The notes under the pieces were generated by a model that was not told where the DNA came from, ran no database searches, and saw only the letters and a list, made by a program, of their open reading frames with translations. DNA of 64,000 bases. Source: Acestrorhynchus altus (lineage: Eukaryota > Chordata > Actinopteri > Characiformes > Acestrorhynchidae). Shown here one piece after another: positions 1 to 13,423 of this stretch. A program made the position numbers and the translations under genes. The DNA is taken from the NCBI GenBank assembly GCA_034509495.1, contig CM067512.1, positions 8,210,468-8,274,467 of the forward strand, given 5' to 3'. The first letter of the stretch is position 1, and every line of letters begins with the position of its first letter.

Positions 1-2393
1 TTACTGTCTATGGCCTCCTCCATGCCCTTAAGCCTAGCATAGGCAGAGTTCATGTCCAGCGTGAAGGCATCCAGCTGTTCCTGGGCTAAACGGCGGTATT
101 GTGTCTCCTGCTCCATCAATTTACTGTTCAGGGCCTACACAAGAGGGCAGTTTGAGACTAAAAATACCACAGTACTGCATTAAAGAAATCTGAGTAAACT
201 TGTTAAAAGTTTTGCTTCTCCATCAACTATTTTAGAGGTCCATTGTTTTGTCCCAACAACTACTAGCATGTTTTTTTAGATACACACATGTACGGTGGGA
301 AAAATGAGTATTTGACACACTGCTGTTTTCCCCTTCCTACAAAGAATGAAGAGGTCTGCAATTTTTATCGTAGGTACACTTCATCAAAAGAAAATCACAT
401 TGTATGATTTTTAAATAATTAATTCACATTTTATCGCATGAAATTAGTATTTGATACAATAGAAAACAGAACTTAAAATTTGGTACAGAAACCTTTGTTT
501 GAAATTACAGAGGTCGGACATTTCCTGTAGCTCTTGACAAAGTTTGCACACACTCTTTTGGCTCACTCCTCAAAATCTCACAATACATGGCCCCATCCAT
601 CCTCTCTTCAATGCGACACAGTCATCTTCTCCCGTTTACAGAAAAGCACCCCCAAAGTATTATGGTTCCACCCCATGCTTCTCAGTTGGGATGGAGTTCT
701 TGGGGTTGTACTCATCCTTCTTCTTCCTCCTATGGTACGTGGAGTTGATACCAAAAAGTTCTATTTTGGTTTCATCTGACCACATGACCTTCTCTCCTGC
801 CTCCTCTGGATCATCCAGATGGTCATTGGTGAACTTCAAACAGGTCTGGATATGTGCTGGCATAAGCAGGGGGAGCTTGTTCCCTGCAGGATTTTAATCC
901 ATGATGGGATAGTGTTACTAAAGGTAATCTTTGAGACCCAGCTCTCTTCGGGTCATTGACAAGGTCCTCCCGTGTAGTTCTGGGCTGATTCCTGACCTGA
1001 TTCCTGACCTTTTCCAGAATCATCCTTACCCCAGACTGAGTAAGAGGGACAGTCATCTTGTGGTTCTTCCATTTTCTAATAATTGCCCCAACAGCTGTTG
1101 TCTTCTCACCAAACTGCTTGCATATTGTCCTATAGCCCATCCCAGTCACGTGCAGGTCTACATTTTTGTGCCTGGTGTCCTTAGACAATTCTTTGGTCTA
1201 GGTCATTGTTAAGAGTCTGGAGTATGATTGAGTGTGTGGACAGGTGTCTTCTACACAGGTAACAAGCTCAAAAGGGTACAATTAATATAGGTAATGAATG
1301 CAGAGTTGGAGGCCATCTTAAACTAATATATCTATGAGAGCCTGGATTCTTGCTGGTTGGTAGGTCATCAAATACTTATTTCATGCAATAAAAAGCAAAT
1401 GAATCATTTAAAAATTGTGATTTTCAGGATATATATTTTTATTCTCACTGTTGAACTGTTGATAAATTACAGACCGCTCATCTTTGTAGGTGGGGAAACC
1501 TGCAAAATCGGCAGAGTATCAAATACTTATTTTCCCCACTGTATATGCCCAGGTTTGGCCTCAGACATGACCATTTTGTTGAATGTGAAATGTGAACATA
1601 TGCACTAAAACTTAAATATGACATTTATCTGCATTTCTTTGTTCAGAATTTTATAAGTTGTAAACTTTACAACAGAATACTGAACCTGTCAGAACATCTG
1701 TACACAACACTGCTATTCTATGCATATATTCGTGTTTAATTAGGTAAATAAACAGGAATATAAAGTACTTCAGAATTTATTTCTTCAGTATTTTAAATTT
1801 TTAGATAAACCAGATGCAGTTTTATATGCCAATTTCCTGGGTTTTGGCCTCAGAATAAAACCACTTTTAGACAGAAGTGAGGGTTAACTTAGAGAGCTAC
1901 TGGCATAAATCTGTAGGTCACAAGGCCTGGTTTGATGTGCATGCTTAACAGATTTACTGACAATTGCAAGAATGATTGTCTCAGAAAACTGACTACAGAA
2001 GTAACAAAGGCACTAAATTCTCGTTTTGAAATAGGAGATACAATGCAATGTATGTAAAATTCAGGGGTGAAAATATTAGTAGGTAAAATTTCTTACATGA
2101 TCGTTTATTATTTTTAATCACCCAGGCAGTCAGAACAAAATTCTGATGATGATTAGCTTTTCTGCAACGGCTGCAACACCACTGAAATCCTGAGGACATC
2201 AGACGAATTTCCAACATGCCTTCAGATTTATTATGCAATATGTAGGACGTGTTCCTCACCTCCTGTGCCTCCTCACGTAGCTCTTGCTCCTGCACCTTAA
2301 GAACATCGCGCAGGTGGTCAGTGTGTGCAGCTGCCTGCCTGCGCAGCTGAGTCCTCATTTCTGCTTCCATTACCTCCCTCACCTCCTGAATCT

Positions 2394-2428
<35 letters not shown>

Positions 2429-5400
2429 GAAAGCTATAATCATCTCACTACATCATCTACTATCTAAAAACAGACAGCCTCAATGATATTTTATGATATT
2501 ATTTTATTATTTATTATTTAATATAAAAATGTATTACTCAAATCATTATTTTTATTATAGTAATAATCATTATAATATTCTATTATTTAACATATTCAAG
2601 TTTCTTGTGTCAGAAACAAAATGTTTTCTCAGTACCAATGATGTTTATTTATGACACAAATGTCATTAAATCACAGCCCTACTTTCTTCTCCTGCTCGAG
2701 TCTCAGCTCCTCACGGTTGTGTTGGATTGCAGTATCGACAGCGCTTTCCACTGTTTTCTGATGCTCCAGCTTCTGGTGCTCCAGTGCTGTCTCGATGCGG
2801 ATCTGCTCACGTACCCGCTGCTCAGCCAACTCACGGTTCAGCTGGTCAATGCGGCGATGGGCGTGAGCAATTAGAGAGTTCAGGTCATCCTTACTCAGCT
2901 TCCCACCTGCAGAGAGAAGTGCTGAGTCAACAATTTTTCTATATTTCTAATTTTTAATTTCTATGAAATAAATTGAAAAAGCACAACCAAGAAGGAGAAA
3001 CAGAGGCATTGACTGTAAAGAAAAAATTTCAGGGTGATTCCAGGTCAACAGATATGCAAATATACAAGGACATTAACACCCATCCAGTACGTTATCAAAC
3101 CTTGAACAAACACTGACTTTATGGGCAGTAAAAAAACTATAGCAAGAATGCCATTACACTACCAGTAATGGCTTTGTAAGATGAAACAATCTAGATGCTG
3201 TTGCCAAATCAGCTGTCCACAAACGTTTTACAGCATACCAAGAGCTGCTGCGTTCCCTTCATTGGCTCCCTGTAGCTGCCCGCATCAGATTCAAAACCTT
3301 GATGCCGACCTACAAAGCCAAAAACGGACCAGCCCCTCCGTACATGATGGCAATGGTCAAAACTCGAGCTGTACCAAGAGCCCTTCGAGCTTCAAGTACA
3401 GCTCGGCTTGACCCACCATCCCTCAGAATGCAAGAAAAAATGCATCCAGACTCTTTTCTGTTCTGGCAACAAAATGGTGGAACGAACTTCCCCTGGGAGT
3501 CCGAACAGCTGAGTCCCTCACTGTCTTCAAACGCAGACTGAAGACTCATCTGTTCCAGGAGTATTTAACTCCATAAAGACATTTGTTTCAACAGGATCTA
3601 AGCGTGCAGAATCTCTAGATTCCAGCCTTGTCTACTAGCTAAGGATATTCTGAGTGAACAGCAAAGCACTTTTGTAAGTCGCTCTGGATAAGGGCATCTG
3701 CTAAATGCCACAAATGTAAATGTAAATATAAGAGCTGACGCTGTAGATGAGGTAAAGGAGGTGTATGGGAGCTTACTGAGACCCTTCCAGTTTGCTTGAA
3801 CTTCAGGAGTGATGCTGCTCAGCTCTCTCTGGAACTGAATTTTGGCCTCATTCACCAGCTCACTGTACTGAGACACAATCTTTGCCTCGGTCTGGGCTGT
3901 CTGCACCTGGACACATGATACTTGAGTATAAGTTTACAGTGTTACAGTACTCAACACTGGCCTCAGTAAAAAGCACTTCAACAATCTGTTACACATACAA
4001 TACTATGAAAACCACGATTAAAAACGCTGCTTATCTGGGCAGTGCATGTTCATTTGCTCAGTGAAACCATAGTTAATTATAGTCACATATTACAGTCATA
4101 TAATTAAATAATACAAATAACATTCAGAAAAAGTAGTGGTTTTACATTAATGTTCATTAAATAATCTCCAAACCTAGAGTTTAGTATTTATTTTTCTTTT
4201 TTTTTTATAAAGGCATTACAAGTAAAGGTTTTGACAGGGTCATCAACCTTTGAATACTGTTAACAAACTATATTTTGTTTTTGCTTCTTTTATTTACTTA
4301 CAGATGACAGAATATTCCCTGATTCTTTACTCACTTTTAAAAAAATGAAAATAAATTCACATATTTCCTTTAGTACAGTTTTTGCACTTGGTCTTATTTC
4401 TGATACACATTCTATAAACTTCCTCCAGTGCAATAATATGAATATGTCCATTCTTAGATTTATTGAGAAGACATAATCTAAATTTCTTTAGTTACATTTA
4501 TTCAATCATAGTTATAGACAGTACCAAATTATTAATACAGTCATATGGACAGTGCAATTCATATCAATTCAGCATATTTTAAGATGTTACCTGAAAACAT
4601 TACACAGCAGATAATGCAGAGACACATGCAGTGTGCATGTGTGTGTACTGAAACTAGAATGGAATACAGGCTCATTTTATTGATCTTCCTGCCAGTTAAT
4701 AGGATTTTACTGCTTTTACGGATTATTACTATCTGATTACAGTACTTACTTTGGTTACGACTTTGTCCAAGTCCACGATCATGCTGTGCAAGTTCTCCTC
4801 TGCAGCCAGGATTTGAGGTCTGGCTGCTTCAATCTTGGACTCCTTGGCACCGTTGATCACAGCTCTAAGCTTCTCAAGCTGTTCTCTAATTAAACACACA
4901 CACAAAACAGACCATAAACTATAGAAACTCTCCAACAAATAACTGGAAATTTGTTCTGATAGGTTTCTCCAACATTAAACTGATGGTCATTTTGTACCGT
5001 CTGAATTTCTCTTCTGAAATGTAGCAAGCAATTTTGGACTTTCAACTTGATTTTACTATTAGCTAAGAAAATTCATTATCCATTCATTTTATCATTCCCT
5101 AAATGATTGCTCTTACTTGGCCTGGAGAAGAGCCTGTCCAGCCTGGTCCACAGCATGGGTTCGTTCACTCAATGCATTCTCCAGCTCCTTCCACTGAGCA
5201 GACTTCTTATGTGGAGGGTCCTAAACACAGAGGTGAGCAGAAAATCTGCCATTACAGAGCGACATATGGCAAATAATGCACTAAACACTCTAACCAGCAC
5301 TATTCAAACTAAGACACTTAATCTTTTAATTAACAGAACAATTACTTTATGGTCAGATTTGCTAATGTACCATCTGCAGATCTGATCATACAGTTGGACA

Positions 5401-8400
5401 TTAGGAATAAAACCTGTGTTAAAAAGTATATATTCATATTCTGGCAGAGTTTTAAGACAAAACTAAATGTATTTACTATATTATTCACCCAAAGAGCATT
5501 TTATTACAATCTGTAGAACATCCACTTAATCAATTATCTAATTTTCCAATTGTGTGGCAGCAGTGCAATGCATTCTTCTATACAAATTTGAAACATAAAA
5601 ACTGTGCAACATGATTCTTAGTGCCAGGTGGGCTGGTTTCTGGAACTTCTCATCTTCTGGGATTTTCAGTACAAGTCTTAAAACAGTGGCCCTACTTCTT
5701 TTAGGATAGGTTGCAAAGTGTGCAGGTACCAAACACAGACAGTTTTAGAGAGAGAAAGGCTCACCTCAGAATCCATGGCCTCTTTGAGTTTGTTTGTGTG
5801 AGTGCCAATGGCACTGAGTGCTGCCTCTTGTGCCCCAATGGCATGCAGGGTGAGCTTGGCTGAGAACCCCAGTGCCTCCTCCAGGCTCAATGACAAAGCT
5901 ACACACACACACACACACACACACACGACTCGCATATTAACATGAACCTATAGGCTGTGCAGCAGTGGAACTGTATTCTTTTGGGTGGAGTTGAGGATGA
6001 GGTGTGGCAGTGATCATTAAAAATCTTAACCTCCCTAAAAATTTATAACTTGAATAAGCACAAGGGAATTTTGCATTGTTTTCTGTAATATACACCTACC
6101 AGCCAGAGTGTCCTGTTCGGCTTTGTCCTGCTGGGCCAAGCGGGCTGCCACTTCTTCCACAGGCCGCTCTTTCACTGCAGGTTCATGGGAAGCACACTCG
6201 TGGCATTCTTCAGCTAAAATCACATGTCCAACACACATTAAGCTTACAGTATAAAACAAACGCTAATCCACTTACAGCCCAACCAGCTTTCTGCATAACA
6301 TCCCATGCAAAACAAACAAACAAAAAAAAAAATGTAATCAACAAACAGGCAACAGAATGGGTGAGAACATTTTAGGGGTTAGAATTAATAATGCAGATGG
6401 GTTAGGATTAATGATGCATTAGGATTTAGACATTTAGAAAGTGCACTGATCACGCAAAAAATGACAAAGGAGTGAGTGGGTTAGTGATGAGTGAGTTCTT
6501 TGTGAGAAAACAATGGTGCGATGAAGGATCTCAAACGAAGCGAAGTAGACATCAGTACTGTGTGCCGGATCAACTGATCCAGGAGCAGCTCCTCTCTGAG
6601 AAGTGAATGCATTTCAGCACTGGAGCTTGGTCACTGGTCCTAAATCAGTTGCTGAAAGGCAGGAGCACCAGTCTCTCTAGTGCAGGTCTAACCTGCCAGA
6701 GGTGGAGGAGGGATCTGGGCTTCAGACTCGACAGGCGCTGCTTCGTGGCTGGTGCCCGGGGCAGGCACAGACTGCACCTCACTCATGGCTGAAATTATAT
6801 GGGCCGCCTCAGTTGAGGCCTCTGCAACAACAGTGGAACTTACATCAGAATGGCAACCGTTGCACAGGACATGACGGAAACCAGCGAGTCATAACAAGCA
6901 CCTGCTGATAACTGTACACTTTTTAGGCTTTTTTTGAGCCTGTTCAACAAGCTCTTGGCAATTGACACAACTTACCGAAAGCATTTGGTCAATTTACAAA
7001 ATGTTCTCTCACACCACAAATAGCTGATCAAAATGTGTTTAGTGTTTCGTTTCTTTGGTTCTGTGCTGGAGAAAGGGTGCAGATACAGCTAAAAAGTAAT
7101 GGAGGTTTATTAACCATCAAAGTGCCACACCACACTAGTCAGTAACCTCAAATAAATAGCTAATGCAATTTTCCTTACTTTGAAAATGATGGAAATCAAG
7201 AAAATAAAAGATTCCCTGATATCCTAAAGGCATAAAGAATATATTATCATTACTATTATAAATGACAGCTTTCAGAAACCGTATTGTTCAACTTTCATTC
7301 TGAGGCAACGAGCTAGTAGTTTCCTTCACTCACTGTAAAAAAATAAAAAAATAAACCCTCCATGCTGAAGGTGTGACTGTGACTGAAATGGATCCCTACT
7401 CCCTCATTAGCATTAGAAGCTAGGACTACCCAATCTCTGCCAAGCATGTGCAAAATTGGCCAAGCAATGCAAATCAGGTAGCCACCATGAGCAAGTAGAT
7501 GTGCAGCACTGTGGCCAACACATGATGTATTTGGTCTGGTATACTGCCCATTCCACATCACTTGTTTGGCACAAATTAGGCAGGGGGTGCATGTGTGCTG
7601 CTCTGTTTGTGTCACGGTCATCCTTGTGCGGTTCAGAAACCTAAACATGACCAGCACAGAATAGTTTATAAGAGACTGATTGGCTATTCATCTGTTTTCT
7701 CACAGACAGCCAGATGTTTGCTTATAGAATTCCTAGGTATATAAACCTAAATCATGCCTGATTTACTTACTTGACTTACTTACTTACTATTTAGGTTTGT
7801 GCAATAGCCAGTGGGTCAGAGAACATTTCACTGGTAGAGTTGGATAAGTGTCTTCATAAACACTTTAACTCCAAATATATGTCAGCACATTGTATGCAAA
7901 AACCTTTATGTTTTAACTTCATCGGTCCAGAGGACCTTTTTCCCCCAAATGAGGAAGGCTTATTCAATTAATTGTGAACAACCCACAGCAAGATAATTAA
8001 AAAGTAAAAAAAAGAAAATGTTATGAGCTTAAATCTCTAGGGGTACTCGAACATTTTATTTTTTCTGTAAAATTGCCCAAAGCCTTGAAAAATACTGCTT
8101 CTTTAACTTTTTAACCTTTTGGAAACCACTATATGTCTGACTCATTAAGTTATTGGCAGTAATTCATTTTGACATTAAAGTTAAAAATTAGCTTAAGTCA
8201 TTCTGAAGACTGACTTCTAGCTGTACTTTTGTCCATTTTCATGCATAACTACATCATACAGTGTCACAACCTACACAAGTAAGCCTACAAGGAGAGACAA
8301 CAACTTGTGTGATAGGCAACTCACATGACAAGATCTAGTAGCAAGTCTCAGTTTGAGCTGTCAGGTGAGGATTTGAAGCTGTGGCTTTGACAGGTGGAGT

Positions 8401-11400
8401 AGCAGAAAGAAAGTCATTGATAAGATAGCAAATCAAGAACGATACGATGGCCTCAGACATACAAGGCCTAAAGCGCCTAAAGGACTTCACTACCTGGATC
8501 AGGTGTGCTAGATTAGGATTGGAGCTGAGCTCTTCATGGTGGTGAATCATCAGGACTGCGATTTAGCACTACTGCTCTATGACACAACTGAAAAGCAAAC
8601 TTGCTGAACAATTTCTTTGGAAACAGAATTTGTCCAGATGAGTAATTAACACAGGTGGATAAATGGTCACATTAAATTGCTGCAACCAGCGACAGATTAG
8701 TAATTTATTCAGTGAATTACAGTGACTGTAAAAGCAGCACAGCACTAAATCACAATGAAATCAATCAGATGTATGTTAGAGAATAAAGAAAACACTTCTG
8801 AGTCACTCATAGTGACCGATTAAACCTGTGTAGAAAAGAATTATAAAAACAACGATGCTTAAATTAGTGATTTAAAAGCATTAAAGCTACATATACAATT
8901 CATAGACCTGCTGGTGGTATAGAAAGGGAAAGCTGATTTTCCACTAACAGTCCCAGTTTCACAGACAAAATGTGATATAAAACAATGAAATGCATACAGT
9001 AAAAGACTTAGTATACTTTTAGCAAAACTGGAGTGTCCTGAAGTGTCCGGTACAACTTATATACAAACACTTGCTTTCACACATACAGCTCTAATGGCTA
9101 AATTTATGGTAATTGTGCCTAACGAGCTACTGTCCGTCACATGGCGAGTTTGCTCAGGTGCCATGTGTGCGATACATTGAATAGAGCCTCATTCTGATGT
9201 CTGAAGCTGTTCGTTTTCTACAAAATTACATCATTTTGTTAAAATGTCCTCTCTGCAAGAAGTATACAGAAGTGTTAGCACTGCATAAGACTAATAGGTT
9301 TATAAAGTAGACCAACCTATACATAATCTTCACAAAAAGATATGCTACAGGTCCAAAAGCACATACACAATCAAATCTTAAATCAAATCTTCAGTCTTCA
9401 ATGATCAAGACATTGCAGGACCGCCACAGAGCATGTATTATTTGGGTGATGGGTCATTCTCACCACTGCAGTGACACTGAAACAATGGTGGCATGTTGGT
9501 GTGTGTCGCGCTGGTATGGAGTGGATCAGACACCACCAGTCCACCAACCAGAAATATCCATCCAACTGTATCCCATGGGCAGCATCACATGAGCAATGAT
9601 GAAGGACTAGAACTGTGCAGAAACAGATGAGCTTCTGGCAGCGACTTTACAGCTACAAGGTGGAGCAACTAGGAAGGAACGTCTACTAGAGTGGGCAGTC
9701 TGTGGACACGGTGTTTTAACAGTCCAGCAGCACTGCTATGTCAGCATCACTGCAGTGCTGAGAATGACCAAACACCCAAATTACCACTCAAATAATACAT
9801 GCCCTGTGGTTGTCCTGCAATGTCTTGACCATTGAAGACCAGGGTGAAAGGAGAATAACAAAGCATGCAGAGAAACAGATGGACTCTAGAGGTGGATTCT
9901 AGAACTACTGAGTGCTCCTGTATGGTAAGTGGAGTTTACTAAAATGTGTATAAAGTATTATTACCACCTTGTTTCTACAATGTAACTCAACTCTGTGTGA
10001 GCCTCTATCAGCCTCAAACTGGAAAAAGTCTATTTGTATAAATCAGATGTGTGGTAATGTTGTGTACCTTATGGTCCATCAGACTGTCTAGAATTACAAA
10101 CTCACCCTCAATCGTTTGTGGTGGCAGAGCTGGGGCTTCCTCTGCAGCAGGTTTGGGTTCTACAGGTGTCTCAGGCTGCTTCTCTTTAGTTTTGCCTTTT
10201 GCTTTGGGCTGCTTTGAGTCCTTTGAGGCTTCAGACACTGAGGATATCTGCAGTGGTTCGACCTTCGCCTAATATAAGTACATAGAGGCCTTTTTAGAAC
10301 AATCTCCATCAACATCTACCTTAGAGATTCTATTTAAAGCGTGGCAAATGTGTCACCAGAGGTAAAGAATATGATCTGGGAAATATATGTGAGACACTGT
10401 ACACTACAGGTCAAATGTTTTACAATATCCCTCATTTTGGAAAGGTACAAACTCAAGCAGTAAACTGCCAGAGATTTGGAAGAAACTGGAAAATATATTT
10501 TTGTTTTTCCAAAAAGGGGCATGTTCAGAGTAAAAGTCAACAATTGGTTAACAATTTGCAGCTGGTCTGTATAATGGAAGCACATTTCATTTTAGAAAAT
10601 TGAGGGGAAAAACTATTTACCAACCCCTTTATCTGTATAAAAGCAGTGTTGGAACAGACTGTGTTACTGCACTCTCTACTGCAGTATTTACACAACATTG
10701 CACATTCAGATTGCTATCATAACATCTCGAAAAAGGCATGCAACACAGATTGAGCATTTGAAAGTGGATGTCATTCCTTTAGAGAAATTCCAAATAATGC
10801 CAGAGTGTGGTGAGTACAGTTTCCTACACCATCAAAACAATGAAACTGAAGAAATCTGAAGACGTTTGGTAAAGGAAGAGTTCTGACACTCAAATCCACA
10901 ACAGCTTCAGGACTGCAGGTTTGACAGGTACAGTAAGAAAGTCATTGATAAGATGAAAAGAAAAAAGAAAAGGCTTGCCATGGTCATGCAGTGAACAACC
11001 CGAATTAGGTGTTCTAATATTTTTTTACTGATATTGTATGTCATTTACAGTAGGAAAGTGATTCAAAGCAATTCTATGTCATATCTACATGAAACCTTTT
11101 TCCTCTTACCGGTTTCTTTAGCAAAGGGACAAACGGTGGTGGTGGGGGACCAATCGTCATCTCGAAAAGCTGGTCAGAATATGGAACGCTCTTCTCAATA
11201 TTTGCCCTAAACTTGGGGTCCCATTTGGCGTACAGGATTGTACCACCTAGCCCTCCACCAACTGTCAGGAGACTAGCAGCCACAATCTTACCAGCTGCAG
11301 ACCTGCAACAGACAAATCCATGATATTATAAAAGTACAGTATATTTAAAATAGAATTATATTTAAAGAGGAACACAGTCACAATTTTATAATGGCAAGTC

Positions 11401-13026
11401 CTGGTGCACTGAACAGGAGGACAAAGACAGATCAGACATATTCAGCATGGAGAACCTGTATCAGATTTTACTGGTTGCTAAAACTTTAATTCTTTTATTT
11501 CACTCATCGATTCCTACCCCGAGTTTCCAGCGGAGGTGTAGCGACGGCAGTGCTGCAGAGGGTGGGCCGTTACCTTTCCACAGAGGCATTTCTGAGGAGA
11601 CAAAAAGAAAAACATCAACAAAATGACAGCAACTCAGACCAGGACACAATCATACCAATGAAGATCACATGGCTGACGGTGTCAATCATTTCAAAATATT
11701 GCAAAAGCTGCATGTTTAACCAAATTATTTCCTCTTATTATTTCTTCATATTCTTACTGCATGTATTTTGGGCCAAATTGTTTTATATGATTGTGATTCA
11801 GGCTTGTTTACAGCCTTTTGATCAGATGTACAGTTGGTAAATAGCAACAGGTCTTATTTTATATATTTTTCCAATTGAAATGCATGAAGTGCAAAGGTTT
11901 GTGCAGCCTTCTCATGAAACAATGATACAAATACACTTGTATATAAAAACTTAATATATGTCATCATACAGAATACTATAAGAAATACTATAGAAATAAA
12001 TGAACAAGGGGTATTTTAGCAGGAAAATGTAAAAAATAAAAATAGAAGGAAGACTATATAAATGTACAGTTTACACCTGCAACTGCATAGATACTGGACT
12101 TTTCTGAAGGTAATGAGTAAATATGCACAGAATTGAGTATGTATTGCACTTCTGCAGATATTGTACATTAATTAGAGGTAGGATAAGATATAAGTCCATG
12201 TGGTGTGTCTGTATAGAGTGCACTATGTTACACACACACACACGCACGAAAACCAAGTGCACTGCTTTCCTCGGACCATAAGAATAGGTCACCATTATCC
12301 AGTGGGAAAATTACATTTTGTCCCTCAACACGTTCTGATTAAGGAGGGTCATCGGGGTCACGTGTACAGCCCTCAGTGTTTGTGTAAATATCACAGATAG
12401 GAGATGTGAAGGTCACGCCTTCAGAGCAGACAGAGCCTCAGCCTGTCCGGCAGGCGGGCTCAGCTAGGGCTGGACTCGCTCTTCAGACCCTGACCTTCTT
12501 AGACTTAATCTTTGACCGAACAAGCGAAACCACATTTCAGCAGCAAACTTTCCACGTCTCCTCGTCTCTTCTCCACATGAACGGATGACGGAAAACGTGA
12601 ATCACGCTTAGCCCGTCCCCACCAACGTCACTGTACAACAGACGCCTCCTACTGGTTGCAGCCCACGTCCCTCCTTTGGATCTGGCACTACATTGGCACT
12701 ACGTCTGTCAATCAAACACTTCCCGCCTCCCCACGCGTTGACTTACGCCGTTTACGTAGATCTCCAGCGTCCCGGCTACAGATTTCTCCTCTATAAATGA
12801 CACACAGCTCAGCAGCTATAATACCGACTTCTAATGTTGTTAAAGTCTCAACAGCACAATGCGGGGAGCACAGAGTGAAGGTGTGACCGGACGGGTTTGA
12901 AAATACGTTCTTAGAGCGGATAAACGCAGCAGGCCTGAGGTGTGGGTCACTAAATGACCGCTCGGGTCCCTGACCAACGCTTACCCGCGCCGCTGCGTCC
13001 GCGCCTTTCCAGCACACCCGCAGCAT
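1..13026 (-). CDS. immt: MICOS complex subunit MIC60 (mitofilin), 3' end cut off by window edge
   Basis: Inner-membrane scaffold of the MICOS complex, needed for crista junctions and contacts with the outer membrane. I read 13 coding exons: 13026-12985, 11591-11518, 11302-11110, 10268-10106, 6821-6693, 6213-6100, 5898-5765, 5220-5117, 4885-4750, 3906-3777, 2906-2683, 2391-2260 and 134-1 (partial). Reading phases join without a break and give about 569 residues; the human protein is 758. Exons 1-2 hold a basic, Arg-rich presequence. Exon 3 has the single membrane helix (GGGLGGTILYAKWD) followed by PYSDQLFEM. Exon 4 is a Lys/Pro/Glu-rich linker. Exon 6 carries the conserved VEEVAARLAQQDK. Exons 7-13 form the long coiled coil, including RTQLRRQAAAHTDHLRDVL. 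The C-terminal mitofilin domain lies beyond position 1. The start is the first Met, matching family MLR. Exon 5 and 6 borders are the least certain. Exons 7 and 12 follow TG-repeat acceptor tracts. Confidence 0.96.
293..1541 (-). mobile_element. Decayed Tc1/mariner-type transposon in immt intron 12
   Basis: Terminal inverted repeats match closely: the left end begins CGGTGGGAAAAATGAGTATT and the right end, read inverted, begins CAGTGGGGAAAATAAGTATT. Both are flanked by TA (291-292 and 1542-1543), the Tc1 target duplication. Inside, in the same orientation as immt, are two overlapping broken frames. One (about 1188-823) reads as the N-terminal helix-turn-helix region (GYRTICKQFGEKTTAVGAII). 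The other (about 863-660) contains EKVMWSDETKIELFG, the first catalytic Asp region of Tc1 transposases. The frames are out of register and the rest of the DDE domain is missing, so the copy is dead. Confidence 0.88.
2395..2425. repeat. (CA)n microsatellite abutting immt exon 12
   Basis: About 15 CA units. On the transcribed strand it reads as UG repeats ending directly at the CAG acceptor of exon 12, replacing the usual pyrimidine tract. Confidence 0.97.
3170..3725 (+). mobile_element. 3' fragment of an L2-type LINE in immt intron
   Basis: Plus-strand translation gives the C-terminal tail of an L2/Maui-type reverse transcriptase: LHWLPVAARIRFKTL, then a stretch with GPAPPYM, then RLKTHLFQEYL reached after a frame change. 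It ends with the tail GTCGCTCTGGATAAGGGCAT followed by CTGCTAAATGCC and short A-rich repeats. Truncated at the 5' side, as usual for LINEs, and opposite in orientation to immt. Confidence 0.85.
5901..5926. repeat. (CA)n microsatellite abutting immt exon 7
   Basis: 13 CA units. On the immt strand this is a TG repeat ending in the TAG acceptor of exon 7, with only TG dinucleotides in the tract position. Confidence 0.97.
8335..8560. repeat. Interspersed repeat fragment sharing a core with 10.9 kb
   Basis: The stretch GAAAGTCATTGATAAGAT at about 8409 recurs at about 10938 within similar flanking text (TTTGACAGGT). This suggests two decayed pieces of one dispersed element inside immt intron 4. 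The rest of 6822-9390 shows no exon and nothing else I recognise. Confidence 0.4.
9394..9840. mobile_element. Palindromic MITE-like element, immt intron 4
   Basis: The two ends are long inverted copies of each other. TCTTCAATGATCAAGACATT at the left matches the inverted right end TCTTCAATGGTCAAGACATT, and similarity runs about 90 bp through the GCATGTATTATTTG and GGTCATTCTCA segments. The middle holds GGAGTGGATCAGACACCACC, typical of a common fish element. No coding potential. A relative lies at 63497-63910. Confidence 0.75.
10393..11045. mobile_element. Degenerate Tc1-like remnant, immt intron 3
   Basis: The left end (ACACTACAGGTCAAATGTTT) resembles the 'contact' terminus of a common fish Tc1 family. 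The right end (GGTGTTCTAATATTTTTTTA, then CTGATATTGTATGTCA) looks like its decayed inverse. The middle has transposase-like wording in several broken frames, with no intact ORF. The family call is by eye. Confidence 0.5.
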
Positions 13027-13210
13027 CGTGGCCGTTCCTCCTTTCGTGTCTCAGTTTTAAGCAACAGACCGAATTACAGGACAGCTCAGCAAAACATGAT
13101 AAAAGTGAGGGACCCGCGGTAACACTGCGCCTGCACTCCCAGCGCCGTTCCGCCGAGTGACGGAGAGGCCGTGCATGCGCAGTAGGCGCGACCGACTTGG
13201 GCGACATTGT
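13027..13210 (-). promoter_or_regulatory. immt 5' UTR and promoter region, CpG-rich
   Basis: The sequence around and upstream of the immt start is much richer in C, G and CpG than the flanking AT-rich DNA, which changes back abruptly after about 13205. Further CpG-rich sequence continues into intron 1 (12590-12984). No clear TATA box was seen at a fixed distance, as expected for a housekeeping CpG promoter. The exact start site cannot be read. Confidence 0.6.
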
Positions 13211-13378
13211 AGCTATATTTCTTTTCTCTCATTTATAACCACTAAAAAAACCCTTTATGTCTCAGAGTTCCTGTTGGAAGTCGATCATTCAGAAAGTTTT
13301 TGAGCTGCAAATGCTATAATTTTATTAGATTGACAAGGATATTTATGATAAATTGTTCACAACACTTCAGAGCAGTCC

Positions 13379-13379
13379 A

Positions 13380-13410
<31 letters not shown>

Positions 13411-13423
13411 TAATAATAATAAT
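13379..13423. repeat. (ATA)n microsatellite
   Basis: About 15 ATA/AAT units with one A insertion. Confidence 0.95.

Noticed and set aside
6530..6680. Possible extra immt exon between exons 5 and 6 (TTTCAG acceptor near 6655)
   Set aside because: The frame in the required phase reaches a stop after about 12 codons and no suitable donor precedes it; exons 5 and 6 already join in phase.
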